NCBI RefSeq assembly: GCF_020832045.1
Contig: NZ_JAFIFK010000079.1
Location: 1-58,771, forward strand
Direction of reading: 5' to 3'
From: Halomonas sp.
GTDB lineage: Bacteria; Pseudomonadota; Gammaproteobacteria; Pseudomonadales; Halomonadaceae
DNA length: 58,771 nt
Notes under the pieces: model-generated
Seen by the model: the letters and a program-made list of their open reading frames with translations, nothing else
The model's database searches: none
Told to the model about the DNA's origin: nothing
Translations under genes and position numbers: made by a program
In this document: one piece after another, positions 46,771 to 55,132 of the stretch
Layout: each line of letters begins with the position of its first letter
How positions within the stretch are numbered: position 1 is the first letter of the stretch

Positions 46771-46968
46771 ATGGACAAGGCAGTCATCGACGCAATCCGG
46801 GAAAAAGAACGGTTGCCAGACAGCATGACGGACAGCGAAATAGCCAAGGAATACAAGGGCACCTATACCGCAGCGAGAGCCGCTATCAGCCTGGAGCACA
46901 AACCGCTCGACCAAGTGCTCGCCGACGCGATGGGCAAGGTATTCCCTTTCATGAGGAAGAAGAAGTAA
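46771..46968 (+). CDS. Small protein of unknown function
   Basis: A 65-residue hydrophilic protein with a basic tail (MRKKK). It starts MDKAVIDAIREKERLPDSM and contains TDSEIAKEYKGTYTAARAAISLEHK, suggestive of a small helical, possibly HTH-like fold. A GGAGGG ribosome site lies 5-6 bases before the chosen ATG. It lies between sRNA copies 5 and 6, on the opposite strand. I do not recognise the family. Confidence 0.6.
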   Translation: MDKAVIDAIREKERLPDSMTDSEIAKEYKGTYTAARAAISLEHKPLDQVLADAMGKVFPFMRKKK

Positions 46969-47090
46969 TACTGAGCATGCCAGCAAGAACAGGCTGGCTC
47001 CTTCCGACGCCGATCAGTCGACGCCGATCAGTCACTCGCCACTCGGAGCGACGGCAAGTGGCAGCGCAGGCTGATGCAGAGCCTACTAAC

Positions 47091-47235
47091 GCGAAACCCG
47101 GCCATGAGGCCGGGCTGAATCTTCGCTTCCTTTCCACCTTCTCAAGCATCCTGCTCGAGCGTCCTTGGTACCGAGCAAATCCCTTGCTCTGCCTTCCCTT
47201 CAGGGCTCTCCGTCGCCGCTGCATAACTACTGTAG
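47091..47235 (-). ncRNA. CsrB/RsmZ-like GGA-repeat sRNA, copy 6
   Basis: The minus strand carries GACGGAGAG, GAAGGGAAGG, a GAGCAA-GGGA-TTTGCTC hairpin, AAGGAC, CTCGAGC-AGGAT-GCTTGAG and GGAAAGGAAGCG. It ends in AGCCCGGCC-TCAT-GGCCGGGTT (47116-47095). Its last 80 bases match copy 5 almost base for base, including the loop sequence before the terminator, so one is a duplicate of the other. The 5' end is estimated. Confidence 0.75.
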
Positions 47236-47300
47236 TAGTTCTATTCCCATTGTGGTTTAACGCAGGCTATGAAATGGGGTAAGAATTTAGCGCCTTTCTT

Positions 47301-47318
47301 TGTAGGAAATATCCTACA
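47301..47318. promoter_or_regulatory. Perfect 18-bp GacA-box-like palindrome upstream of sRNA copy 6
   Basis: TGTAGGAAATATCCTACA has perfect 6-bp arms around six bases, the exact geometry of the GacA/UvrY consensus TGTAAG-N6-CTTACA with one changed base in each arm. It lies 65-85 bases upstream of the estimated start of copy 6. Confidence 0.6.
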
Positions 47319-47337
47319 AGAGACAGGACGAAGTGGT

Positions 47338-47533
47338 CAGTTCTGGCATACAAGGTGATGCAACATGGCTATCCGCTCCATCTCAAGCTTCGCCCACTCC
47401 TCGGCTATTGCCTTCTTGGGAACGACCGGGACTCGGAGTGGTCTGGTTGTCCACGCCGAGCGATGCGTATCCGGGCGATGTATGAGAAACTGCCGCCCTT
47501 TTTCCGACGCTTCCTGACCGTCGCCACGCGCAT
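47338..47533 (-). pseudogene. Integrase (tyrosine recombinase) N-terminal remnant, frameshifted
   Basis: On the minus strand a frame starting at 47533 reads MRVATVRKRRKKGGSF then SYIARIRIARRGQP and SESRSFP, the pattern of the N-terminal arm-binding domain of phage-type integrases. It stops at 47405. One base off frame the match resumes as KKAIAEEWAKLEMERIAML, ending at 47338. A one-base deletion near 47413 explains the break, and the catalytic domain is missing. It lies beside dusA, a known target of such integrases. Confidence 0.6.
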
Positions 47534-47607
47534 CCTCCGATGTACCAAACCGCCAGTGCCTCGTGTGCTAAAAAAGTACCAAGCAATAGGGCATAACGGA
47601 GCATAAA

Positions 47608-47627
47608 TACTGTAAACATGAACAGTT
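47608..47627 (+). promoter_or_regulatory. LexA-box-like site upstream of dusA
   Basis: TACTGTAAACATGAACAGTT has the invariant CTGT-N8-ACAG of LexA boxes and 15 of 20 consensus positions by my count. It ends 42 bases before the preferred dusA start. Whether LexA controls dusA or this is a leftover of the lost element is open. Confidence 0.5.
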
Positions 47628-47669
47628 ATGACTGATAAAGCAACTGCTGAAACCCGCATGGAGACTGGC

Positions 47670-48671
47670 ATGACGCGCCCTGCGCTGGACAGGACGTTCT
47701 CCGTCGCGCCGATGATGGACTGGACGACCCGCGACTACCGCGCTTTCGCTCGCACCCTGACCCGCCAGGCACTGCTGTATACCGAGATGGTGACGACCGG
47801 CGCCATTCTGCACGGCAGTCCACGTGAGCGTTTCCTCGGTTACAACGAGGTGGAGCATCCGCTGGCATTGCAACTGGGCGGTAGTGATCCGGGCGAGCTG
47901 GCAGAGTGCGCGGCCATTGCCGAGGCGTGGGGCTACGACGAGGTAAACCTCAATGTCGGCTGCCCCAGCGACCGGGTGCAGAACAACCTGATCGGCGCCT
48001 GCCTGATGGGGCATCCCGAGAAGGTCGCCGCAGCGGTACGTGCCATGCGCGAGGCGGTGAAGATCCCGGTCACGGTCAAGTGCCGTATCGGGATCGACGA
48101 CCAGGACGAGGATGCCGATCTGGAACGCTTCATCGCCCAGGTGGCGGATGCCGGCTGCGAGGTGTTCATCGTGCATGCGCGCAAGGCGTGGCTGCAGGGA
48201 CTCTCGCCCAAGGAGAACCGCGATATCCCGCCGCTCAACTATCCCCGGGTGCATCGCTTGAAGGCCAGCCGGCCGGAGCTGCACATCGGTATCAACGGCG
48301 GAATCAAGACGCTGGATGAGTGCCGCGAGCAGCTGAAGCACGTAGACAGCGTGATGGTCGGCCGCGAGGCGTATCAGAACCCCTGGCTGCTAGCCGGGGT
48401 GGACCAGGCGCTGTACGGTGAAACGGGGCCGGCCGTGAGCCGACATGCCGCCGCTCGTGCGTTCCGCCCCTATATCGCCCGCCGGCTCGAGGAAGGGGCG
48501 AAGCTCAACCATATCACCCGCCACCTGCTGGGGCTGTTCCAAGGCCAGCCGGGGGGGCGTCGTTTCCGCCGTCATCTTTCCGAGAACGGCCACCTGGATG
48601 GCGCCTGCCTGCGGGTGTTCGACGATGCGCTGAGTCTGGTGCCGGAACGGGAGCCTGCCGAAACGGCCTGA
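47670..48671 (+). CDS. dusA: tRNA-dihydrouridine(20/20a) synthase DusA
   Basis: A 333-residue FMN enzyme reducing uridine in the tRNA D-loop. RTFSVAPMMDWTTRDYR opens the TIM barrel; LLYTEMVTTGAILHG and the catalytic Cys98 in NLNVGCPSDRVQ are DusA signatures. I choose 47670 because a GGAG site lies 6 bases before it; an upstream ATG at 47628 has no ribosome site and overlaps the palindrome. The 5' end of dusA is a recognised attB for a family of integrases, and an integrase remnant lies immediately upstream. Confidence 0.94.
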   Translation: MTRPALDRTFSVAPMMDWTTRDYRAFARTLTRQALLYTEMVTTGAILHGSPRERFLGYNEVEHPLALQLGGSDPGELAECAAIAEAWGYDEVNLNVGCPSDRVQNNLIGACLMGHPEKVAAAVRAMREAVKIPVTVKCRIGIDDQDEDADLERFIAQVADAGCEVFIVHARKAWLQGLSPKENRDIPPLNYPRVHRLKASRPELHIGINGGIKTLDECREQLKHVDSVMVGREAYQNPWLLAGVDQALYGETGPAVSRHAAARAFRPYIARRLEEGAKLNHITRHLLGLFQGQPGGRRFRRHLSENGHLDGACLRVFDDALSLVPEREPAETA

Positions 48672-48677
48672 ACCGCA

Positions 48678-49709
48678 TCAGTACAGCGGGTCAGGAAGCG
48701 GCTCGAGGCTCGAATGGAAGTTCTCTATGGCGTTCTCTGCCTCTTCGATGGCATCAAAGCGGGCAATATGGAACAGCGCCTCGCCTTCGTTGGCCAAAGG
48801 CAGCCGGCTCATGCCGATCACGATGCCGTCGGCCATGGCCCTGACACTGGCTTCGGCATTGCCCAGCGGGTCCGCCACCTTTCCCAGTACGTCGCCCTTG
48901 GCTACCCGAGCGCCAAGGCGCACCTTGGGTCGGAGAATGCCGTCGATGGGGGCTCGTGCCCAGCTCGAGCCGTTGGCCAGCTCCGCTGCCGGTGGGGGCC
49001 GGCGGCGATGCTCCCCCGCCAGCATGCCAAGCCGGCGCATGACTCTCAGCACACCGCGTACGCCCGGAGAGATCGCCCACTCGTCGAACCGCAGCGCCTC
49101 GCCGGCCTCGTAGGTGAGCACTGGTATGCCCCGAGTCTGTGCGTAATGGCGCAAGCTGCCTTCACGCAGCTCGGCGTTGAGGATGACGGGCGCGCCGAAG
49201 GCGTTGGCCATTCGCTCGGTCTCGCTGCCCGGGCTGATCTGGGCGCGGATCTGCGGCAGGTTGGTACGGTGAATGGCGCCGGTGTGCAGGTCGATGATGT
49301 GGGTGGCGTGATCGACGATCTGCTCGCGGAAGAGTGACGCCACCCGCGCCCCCAGCGAGCCCGTCTCGCTGCCGGGAAAACAGCGATTGAGGTCACGCCG
49401 GTCGGGCAGGTAGCGACTGTGCTGCATGAAACCGAATACGTTGACCACGGGTACGGCGATCAGAGTGCCGTGCAGGCCCTGGATCTGCTTCGAGCGCATC
49501 AGGCGGCGCACGATCTCCACGCTGTTGATCTCGTCGCCGTGTATGCCGCCACATACCAGCAGCACGGGCCCCTGGCGGCGACCGTGTACCACCTCCACGG
49601 GAATATGCAGCGGAGCATGGGTGTATAGCCTCGCCACCGGCACGTCGACTTGAAGACGGCTGCCAGCCTGGATCGTGACGCCGGCAAGCTCGAAAGAGGC
49701 GCGGGGCAT
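48678..49709 (-). CDS. Succinylglutamate desuccinylase/aspartoacylase-family protein
   Basis: A 343-residue zinc-carboxypeptidase-like hydrolase. Zinc ligands are visible in GGIHGDEINSVEIV (H, E) and in IIDLHTGAIHRTNL (H). The motif HSRYLPDRRDLNRCFPG and LTYEAGEAL (catalytic Glu) fit the AstE/AspA family, followed by a lipoyl-like barrel (residues about 240-310). The substrate is unknown; no ast operon genes are present. I place the start at 49709, with a GGGA site; 49721 is possible. It is convergent with dusA. Confidence 0.85.
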   Translation of the reverse strand: MPRASFELAGVTIQAGSRLQVDVPVARLYTHAPLHIPVEVVHGRRQGPVLLVCGGIHGDEINSVEIVRRLMRSKQIQGLHGTLIAVPVVNVFGFMQHSRYLPDRRDLNRCFPGSETGSLGARVASLFREQIVDHATHIIDLHTGAIHRTNLPQIRAQISPGSETERMANAFGAPVILNAELREGSLRHYAQTRGIPVLTYEAGEALRFDEWAISPGVRGVLRVMRRLGMLAGEHRRRPPPAAELANGSSWARAPIDGILRPKVRLGARVAKGDVLGKVADPLGNAEASVRAMADGIVIGMSRLPLANEGEALFHIARFDAIEEAENAIENFHSSLEPLPDPLY

Positions 49710-49723
49710 GGTATTTCCCATTA

Positions 49724-49736
49724 CGAACAGTGTTCG
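49724..49736. promoter_or_regulatory. Short palindrome upstream of the AstE-like gene
   Basis: CGAACA-G-TGTTCG is a perfect 6-bp inverted repeat with a one-base centre, just before the start codon of the AstE-like gene and about 150 bases from the divergent TetR gene. It could be an operator; nothing more can be said. Confidence 0.35.
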
Positions 49737-49881
49737 AAACGTTATACCCTTCCCCATCGTAAAATACGAGCCGGTAGGGACGACGCTGTCGGCCGGGAAA
49801 TACCATACAGAGTTGAATGTAAGACGAAGCACGCTGCGTTAGAATGGAGCAAACGGCAGGCCCGAGGAGAAACGACCCATC

Positions 49882-50508
49882 ATGGCGCGACGTACCAAGG
49901 CGGAAGCCGCTGCCACCCGCGAAGCCCTGCTCGATGCTGCCGAGGGCGTCTTTCTCGAACGTGGCGTAGCACGCACGTCACTGGAGCAGATCGCTCGCGA
50001 AGCGGGTATGACTCGCGGTGCGGTCTACTGGCACTTCAAGAACAAGGCCGACCTGTTCCGCGCCATGTTGCAACGGGTGCGTATGCCATTCGAGGAACTG
50101 GTCGAGGAGATCGGCGACCCGAGCCTTGCCGAGAAGCCGCTGGAAGCCATCCGTCAGGCTTGCCTGCGCGGCTTTCTGCGCCTCGAACAGCCGCGCTATC
50201 GCCGCGTGCATGCCATCCTGATCCACCACTGCGAAACCTTCGCTGAGATCGACCCGCTGGCGATGCAGAACGAGATGGCAGAGGAAGCATGCGGAGCGCT
50301 GAAGGGCTACTTCAGCAAAGCCGCCGCGATGGGCCACCTGCGTCAGGACCTTTCGCCGGAAATAGCCGCCAGGTTGCTCCAGGCAATGCTTGGCGGACTA
50401 TTCCACGACTGGCTGCGCAACCATGAGCAGTTCTCATTACATGAACGCGGTGCGGCACTGCTCGATACTCAGCTCGAGTTGCTTGCACGTGCGCCGAACG
50501 GGCGCTGA
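49882..50508 (+). CDS. TetR-family regulator (AcrR/TtgR-like)
   Basis: A 208-residue repressor. The N-terminal helix-turn-helix (residues about 10-57) reads TREALLDAAEGVFLERG, then TSLEQIAREAGMTRGAVYWHFKNKADLF, typical of AcrR/TtgR/MtrR. The C-terminal domain is all-helical and should bind ligands. The gene is convergent with the RND pump genes acrAB-like, the family's common partner. An AcrR-like half-site overlaps the adaptor promoter, so it is the probable repressor of the pump. Confidence 0.9.
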   Translation: MARRTKAEAAATREALLDAAEGVFLERGVARTSLEQIAREAGMTRGAVYWHFKNKADLFRAMLQRVRMPFEELVEEIGDPSLAEKPLEAIRQACLRGFLRLEQPRYRRVHAILIHHCETFAEIDPLAMQNEMAEEACGALKGYFSKAAAMGHLRQDLSPEIAARLLQAMLGGLFHDWLRNHEQFSLHERGAALLDTQLELLARAPNGR

Positions 50509-50521
50509 CCCTATCGACAAC

Positions 50522-50540
50522 GCCGGGCATTACGCCCGGC
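50522..50540 (+). terminator. Hairpin between tetR and acrB
   Basis: GCCGGGC (50522-50528) and GCCCGGC (50534-50540) pair perfectly with the acrB stop codon in the loop region, 14 bases after the tetR stop. A TTGCCTT follows on the plus strand. A terminator for the regulator gene is likely. Confidence 0.55.
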
Positions 50541-53500
50541 TTGCCTTGCTCTCTTCGCCGCGCTGCCTGCGCTCGCGGCCCCAGGTGGCCAGATCCTCCA
50601 GCAGCTTGTAGGCCAGCGGCACAAAAATCAGTGCCAGCGAGCTGGCCAGCAGCATGCCACCTACCACTACCGTACCGATTTCCTGGCGGCTGGCCGCCCC
50701 CGCGCCGGTGGCGAACACCAGCGGCAAGCTGCCGATGATGAAGGTCAGGGCCGTCATCAGAATGGCGCGGAAACGCTGCTGGGCCGCGGCGAGTGCCGCA
50801 TCGTAGGAGCTCATGCCGGCACGCCGGTTCTGGGCCGCAAATTCGACGATCAGAATGGCGTTCTTCGCCGCCAGGCCGATCAGCACCAGCAGTCCCACCT
50901 GGAAATAGATGTCGTTGGGGAAGCCGCGCAGCATCGCGGCCAACGCCGCGCCCAGCACCCCAAAGGGTACTGCCGTCACCACGGCCAGCGGCAGGGTCAG
51001 GCGCTCATACTGGGCGGCCAGGATCAGCAGCACCATGACCATGCCAAGACCAAAGGCCAGCCCGCCGGCACCAGCCGCAGCATCGAGCTGAAAGGCCTCG
51101 CCGACCCAACCGAGCTGCGTATTGCCCTGGGTCAGTACCTGGGCCGCAACCTCGTCCATGGCCACCTTGGCCTGGCCGGTGGTATAGCCCGGCGCGGCAT
51201 CGGCCATGAACTTGGCCGCCGCGTAGACGTTGAAGCGGTTGATGATGTCCGGCCCCGGCGTACGCTCCAGAGTGACCAGCGAACTCAGCGGCAGCATCTC
51301 GCCATACTCCGAGCGCACGAAGACCTTGTTGAGATCCTCGGGCCTGCTGCGGAACTCACCCTCCGACTGCAGGTTCACCTGCCAGTTACGCCCTTCCAGG
51401 GTGAAGTCGTTCACGTAGAGCGCGCCGAAGGTGCTCTGCATGGTCTCGAATATCTGATTGATCGGCACCCCCATAGCCCGCGCCTTCTCGCGGTCCACTT
51501 CTGCGCTGTAGCGAGGGATGCCGGTATCCAGGGTGGTACGCGCGTTGGCAAGCTCGGGCCGAGCGTTGGCGGCGGCGGCCAGTTCGCCGGCTATCGCCTG
51601 GATCTCCTGGGGCGTCGAATCGCCTCGCACCTGAAGATAGCCCTCGACGCCACCCGTCAGCGACAGCCCCATGATCGGCGGCGGGGTGAAGGCGAATACG
51701 TTGGCTTCCGGAATGCCTGCACCCATGCCCATGATACGCCCGGTGAGCGACTGCGCGTCCTGCCCTGGGCCGCGCCGGTCGTCCCAGTCCGCCAAATTGG
51801 CGAAGCCCACCCCGGTGTTGCTGCGCAGCGAGCCGGCAATGATGTCGAAACCGGCGAAGCTCGTGAATTCATCGACTTCGTCCATGTCGGTGAGCATCGC
51901 CGATATCCGGTCGCGCACCGCTTCCGTGCGGCCCAGCGCCGAGACCGCCGGCAGCTGGTACACCACCAGCGCCACACCCTGGTCCTCCTGCGGAACCAGC
52001 CCCGGGGGCAGACGGTTCAGCGAGAACATGGTCAAGGCCAGCACGCCGACGAACAGCAGCACGCCGAGCACCGCGTGACGCAGCAGCTTGCCCACCATCC
52101 AACTGAAGCCCGCAGTCAGCTTGTCGAAGCCGGCGTTGAACCACTGGAACGGCTTGGCCACGGAGTGGGACTGCTTGTCGAGCAGCATGGCGCACATGGC
52201 CGGCGTGAGCGTCAGTGCCACCACACCGGACACCACCACCGAAATCGCGATGGTCACGGCGAACTGACGATAGAGTTCGCCGGTAAGGCCGCCGAGGAAG
52301 GTCACCGGGGCAAAAACCGCCACCAATACCAGGGTCGACGAGACTACCGCGCCGGCAACCTGTTTCATGGTTTCGACGGCGGCATCGCGCGCCTTCATGC
52401 CTTCCTCGTTGATCAGTCGATCGACGTTCTCCAGCACGATGATGGCGTTGTCCACCACGATGCCGATGGCCAGCACCAGACCGAACAGGGTCAGAAGGTT
52501 GACCGAGAACCCCAGCGCCAGCATGCCGGCAAAGGTACCGATCAGCGACACCGGAATGGCTACCACCGGGATCAGGGTAGCCCTCAGGTGCTGCAGGAAC
52601 ATAAAGGTGACCAGTACCACCAAGCCCACCGCTATCAGCAGGGTAACGAATACCTCACGAATGGAGATCTCGACGAATTCAGTGGTGTCGTAGGGGACGG
52701 TGTAGGCCACCCCTTCAGGGAAGCGTGCGGCCACCTCATCGAGAGCTGCGCGCACCGCATCGGCAGTTTCCAGGGCGTTGGCCCCAGGCTGCAGATAGAC
52801 CCCCATGGGCACCGCCGCCTGGCCGTTGTAGGTAGCGGTGAAGGCATAATTCTGTGCGCCCAGTTCGGCTCGTGCCACGTCGCCAAGGCGCAGTGTGCCG
52901 CCCTGCTCGTCGGCCCGCAGGATGATGCGCTCGAACTCCTCGGGATCGGACAGCTGGCCGCGGGTGGTGACGGTGAAGGTGAATGCCTGATCGTCGGGTG
53001 CCGGCTCCGCCCCCAGTCGGCCGGCGGCAAACTGGGCATTCTGTTCGCGTATGGCCGCGGCCACCTCGGACGGTGTCAGGTCGTATTGGGCCAGCTTATC
53101 CGGCGACAGCCAGATGCGCATCGAGTAGTCCTGGGCGCCGAACAGCGAGGCGTCGCCCACCCCCGGGATCCGCACCAGCTCGTCGAGTACGTTCAGCAGT
53201 GCGTAGTTGGAGATGAAAAGCGGGTCCTGGCTGCCGTCCGGCGAGTACATCACCGGCACCATCAGAATATTGGTGGAGCGCGCCTCGACCCTTACCCCCT
53301 GGTTGCGCACCTGCTGAGGCAGGCGGGCAGTAGCCGCCTGTACCCGATTGTTGACGTTGATCGCCGCCTGGTCGGGGTCGGTCCCCATCTCGAAGGAGAC
53401 GGTGATCTGCAGGCTCCCGGCGTCGGTGGCGCTCGACTCCATGTAGAGCATGTTGTCGACGCCGTTGATCTCCTGCTCCAGCGGGGCTGCCACCGCCTCG

Positions 53501-53673
53501 GCCAGCACTTCGGCGCTGGCACCGGGATAAGCAGCCTGTACCACGACCTGGGGCGGCACCACATCGGGATACTGCTCTACCGGCAGCGCCCGCAGTGCCG
53601 CCAGCCCTGCCAGCATGATGACCAAGGAGATGACCGAGGCAAAGATCGGCCGGTCGATGAAGAACCTGAGCAT
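50530..53673 (-). CDS. RND multidrug efflux permease (AcrB/MexB, HAE-1 family)
   Basis: A 1047-residue inner-membrane pump. It opens [20 protein letters not shown], has two homologous halves each with a large periplasmic loop and six helices, and the proton-relay region [20 protein letters not shown] in TM4 with its two aspartate-bearing stretches. The length and the [25 protein letters not shown] block are typical of drug-transporting HAE-1 proteins. Its start overlaps the last base of the adaptor gene stop. No outer-membrane TolC/OprM gene follows, so it must borrow one. Confidence 0.95.
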   Translation of the reverse strand: MLRFFIDRPIFASVISLVIMLAGLAALRALPVEQYPDVVPPQVVVQAAYPGASAEVLAEAVAAPLEQEINGVDNMLYMESSATDAGSLQITVSFEMGTDPDQAAINVNNRVQAATARLPQQVRNQGVRVEARSTNILMVPVMYSPDGSQDPLFISNYALLNVLDELVRIPGVGDASLFGAQDYSMRIWLSPDKLAQYDLTPSEVAAAIREQNAQFAAGRLGAEPAPDDQAFTFTVTTRGQLSDPEEFERIILRADEQGGTLRLGDVARAELGAQNYAFTATYNGQAAVPMGVYLQPGANALETADAVRAALDEVAARFPEGVAYTVPYDTTEFVEISIREVFVTLLIAVGLVVLVTFMFLQHLRATLIPVVAIPVSLIGTFAGMLALGFSVNLLTLFGLVLAIGIVVDNAIIVLENVDRLINEEGMKARDAAVETMKQVAGAVVSSTLVLVAVFAPVTFLGGLTGELYRQFAVTIAISVVVSGVVALTLTPAMCAMLLDKQSHSVAKPFQWFNAGFDKLTAGFSWMVGKLLRHAVLGVLLFVGVLALTMFSLNRLPPGLVPQEDQGVALVVYQLPAVSALGRTEAVRDRISAMLTDMDEVDEFTSFAGFDIIAGSLRSNTGVGFANLADWDDRRGPGQDAQSLTGRIMGMGAGIPEANVFAFTPPPIMGLSLTGGVEGYLQVRGDSTPQEIQAIAGELAAAANARPELANARTTLDTGIPRYSAEVDREKARAMGVPINQIFETMQSTFGALYVNDFTLEGRNWQVNLQSEGEFRSRPEDLNKVFVRSEYGEMLPLSSLVTLERTPGPDIINRFNVYAAAKFMADAAPGYTTGQAKVAMDEVAAQVLTQGNTQLGWVGEAFQLDAAAGAGGLAFGLGMVMVLLILAAQYERLTLPLAVVTAVPFGVLGAALAAMLRGFPNDIYFQVGLLVLIGLAAKNAILIVEFAAQNRRAGMSSYDAALAAAQQRFRAILMTALTFIIGSLPLVFATGAGAASRQEIGTVVVGGMLLASSLALIFVPLAYKLLEDLATWGRERRQRGEESKASRA

Positions 53674-54917
53674 TACGCCTCCTCGCCGGACTGGGCAGCT
53701 TCGGCTTCGGCTTCCGCCTCGGCGGCAGCGGCTTCGTCTTCAGCGTCCTGCAGCGCCTCCTCGTGGCTCTCGACCTCGTTGACGCTCACCGGCATGCCAT
53801 CCTGCAGCGCCACTTGTCCATTGACCACCAGGCGATCCCCGGCTTCGAGGCCGGAGAGCACCACCTGTTCGCCACCAACAATAGGCCCGAGCTCCACCGT
53901 GCGCGCCTCGGCGACGTCATCGACCACCACGAAAACCCGCGCACCTGCCTGGCCCTGACCGACCGCTTCCTGAGGAATCAGGAAAACGTCCTCCAGGGTC
54001 TGCACCAGGAGCTGGATGCGTACGAACTGGCCCGGCACCACATCGCCGTCGGGGTTGGGGAATACGGCGCGCGCGGAAACGCTGCCGGTACGCGGGTCGA
54101 TGGTGCTGTCGGTGAAGTCGACGATACCCACCTCGTCGTATTCGCTACCGTCGGGCAGCGTCAGCAACGCCTCGCGCTGCACCGCTTCCCCGTTGGTGGC
54201 CATGGCACGTCGCGCCGTACGCTGCAGGGAGGCGTCGCCCTCGGGCAGGGAGAAGCGCACGTGTATCGGGTCCTGCTGGGTCACGGTGGTCAGCAATGTG
54301 CCGCGTTCGATAAGGCTGCCCTCGGGAAAACTCTCCAATCCGGTCATGCCACCCAGCGGCGCTCGCACTTCGGTATAGTCGAGATTGAGTTCGGCATTGG
54401 CCACCCCGGCCTCAGCCAGGGCGTAACGCGCTTCGGCCAGCTCTCGGCCGGAGAGCGCCGAGTCTCGCTCACGTTCACTGACGGCATTCTGCTGGAAAAG
54501 GGTCGAAATACGCCGCCATTCGCGCTGCGCCTGGTTCAGCTCGGCCTGAGCATTGGCCAGCTCGGCCTGAGCCCGCTTGAGTTCGATGTCATAGGAGTCG
54601 CGGTCGATGCGAAACAGGGGCTGCCCCGCCTCGACGACCTGGCCTTCGGTGTACAGGCGCTCCTGCAAGATGCCCTGCACCCGGGCTCGCACTTCCACTT
54701 CACGAGAGCCACGTACGCGAGCAGCGTACTCCTCCACCACGTCGACCGAGCGCGGCTCGACGTTCATGACATACACCGTGGGCGGCGGACGGCCCCCGGC
54801 CCCAGCGGGGGCCCCGCCATTTCCATTCTGCTCGCAGCCCGCCAGCAGAGAGACCATGAGGCCGACAGCCAGAATCCATTTCACGGGAAGGCGCGCTCCC
54901 GGAAGTGACAGATGCAT
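53673..54917 (-). CDS. RND efflux periplasmic adaptor (AcrA/MexA-like lipoprotein)
   Basis: A 414-residue membrane fusion protein with a lipoprotein signal ending in VSLLAGC (Cys28). [32 protein letters not shown] is the lipoyl half-motif, a hairpin coiled coil follows at about 105-175, and a beta-barrel ([21 protein letters not shown]) precedes the membrane-proximal domain. The C terminus is an unusual tail of some 40 residues made mostly of Glu and Ala. The start at 54917 has a GGAG site. It is first in the pump operon. Confidence 0.94.
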   Translation of the reverse strand: MHLSLPGARLPVKWILAVGLMVSLLAGCEQNGNGGAPAGAGGRPPPTVYVMNVEPRSVDVVEEYAARVRGSREVEVRARVQGILQERLYTEGQVVEAGQPLFRIDRDSYDIELKRAQAELANAQAELNQAQREWRRISTLFQQNAVSERERDSALSGRELAEARYALAEAGVANAELNLDYTEVRAPLGGMTGLESFPEGSLIERGTLLTTVTQQDPIHVRFSLPEGDASLQRTARRAMATNGEAVQREALLTLPDGSEYDEVGIVDFTDSTIDPRTGSVSARAVFPNPDGDVVPGQFVRIQLLVQTLEDVFLIPQEAVGQGQAGARVFVVVDDVAEARTVELGPIVGGEQVVLSGLEAGDRLVVNGQVALQDGMPVSVNEVESHEEALQDAEDEAAAAEAEAEAEAAQSGEEA

Positions 54918-55005
54918 ATTGGGTCTCCGCTGAATGTCGTGGTACGTCATGGGGCAACTCGCCCAAGGGCAGGGGGTCGCAGGGCAGGTGATTAGCTTGC
55001 GACGG

Positions 55006-55029
55006 ATTATAGCTACAACGATGTATGTA
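55006..55029 (-). promoter_or_regulatory. -10 element and AcrR-like operator of the RND pump operon
   Basis: On the minus strand a perfect TATAAT (55011-55006) is overlapped by TACATACAT (55029-55021), which equals one half-site of the E. coli AcrR operator; the opposite arm TTGTAGCTA is partly matching. The site would let a TetR/AcrR repressor block the pump promoter. No good -35 is visible. Confidence 0.55.
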
Positions 55030-55091
55030 TACTAGCCTTGCGCCTGGTTTCCCGTGCCTCCCATGAGTCGAGCGGAAGCAGAAAAAACAGA

Positions 55092-55112
55092 CTATGCTGC
55101 ATAGCAGCATAG
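55092..55112. promoter_or_regulatory. Perfect palindrome upstream of the hydrolase gene
   Basis: CTATGCTG (55092-55099) and CAGCATAG (55105-55112) are perfect 8-bp arms around CATAG, 20 bases before the hydrolase start codon. The position suits an operator or a translational-control hairpin. Confidence 0.5.
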
Positions 55113-55132
55113 ACGTAATGACGGAGACATAC

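Noticed and set aside
43511..47235. Interpretation of the GC hairpin repeats as REP elements or bare terminators
   Set aside because: Each GC hairpin is preceded by 100 or more bases with conserved GGA hairpins, and several by promoter-like and palindromic elements, which REP sequences do not explain.
47355..47606. 83-residue plus-strand frame upstream of dusA
   Set aside because: It is antisense to the integrase remnant, which gives a better match, and has no ribosome site.
52075..53958. 627-residue plus-strand frame across acrB
   Set aside because: Antisense shadow of the RND pump gene; composition (H, Q, G, R repeats) is typical of reverse-frame reading and no domain is visible.
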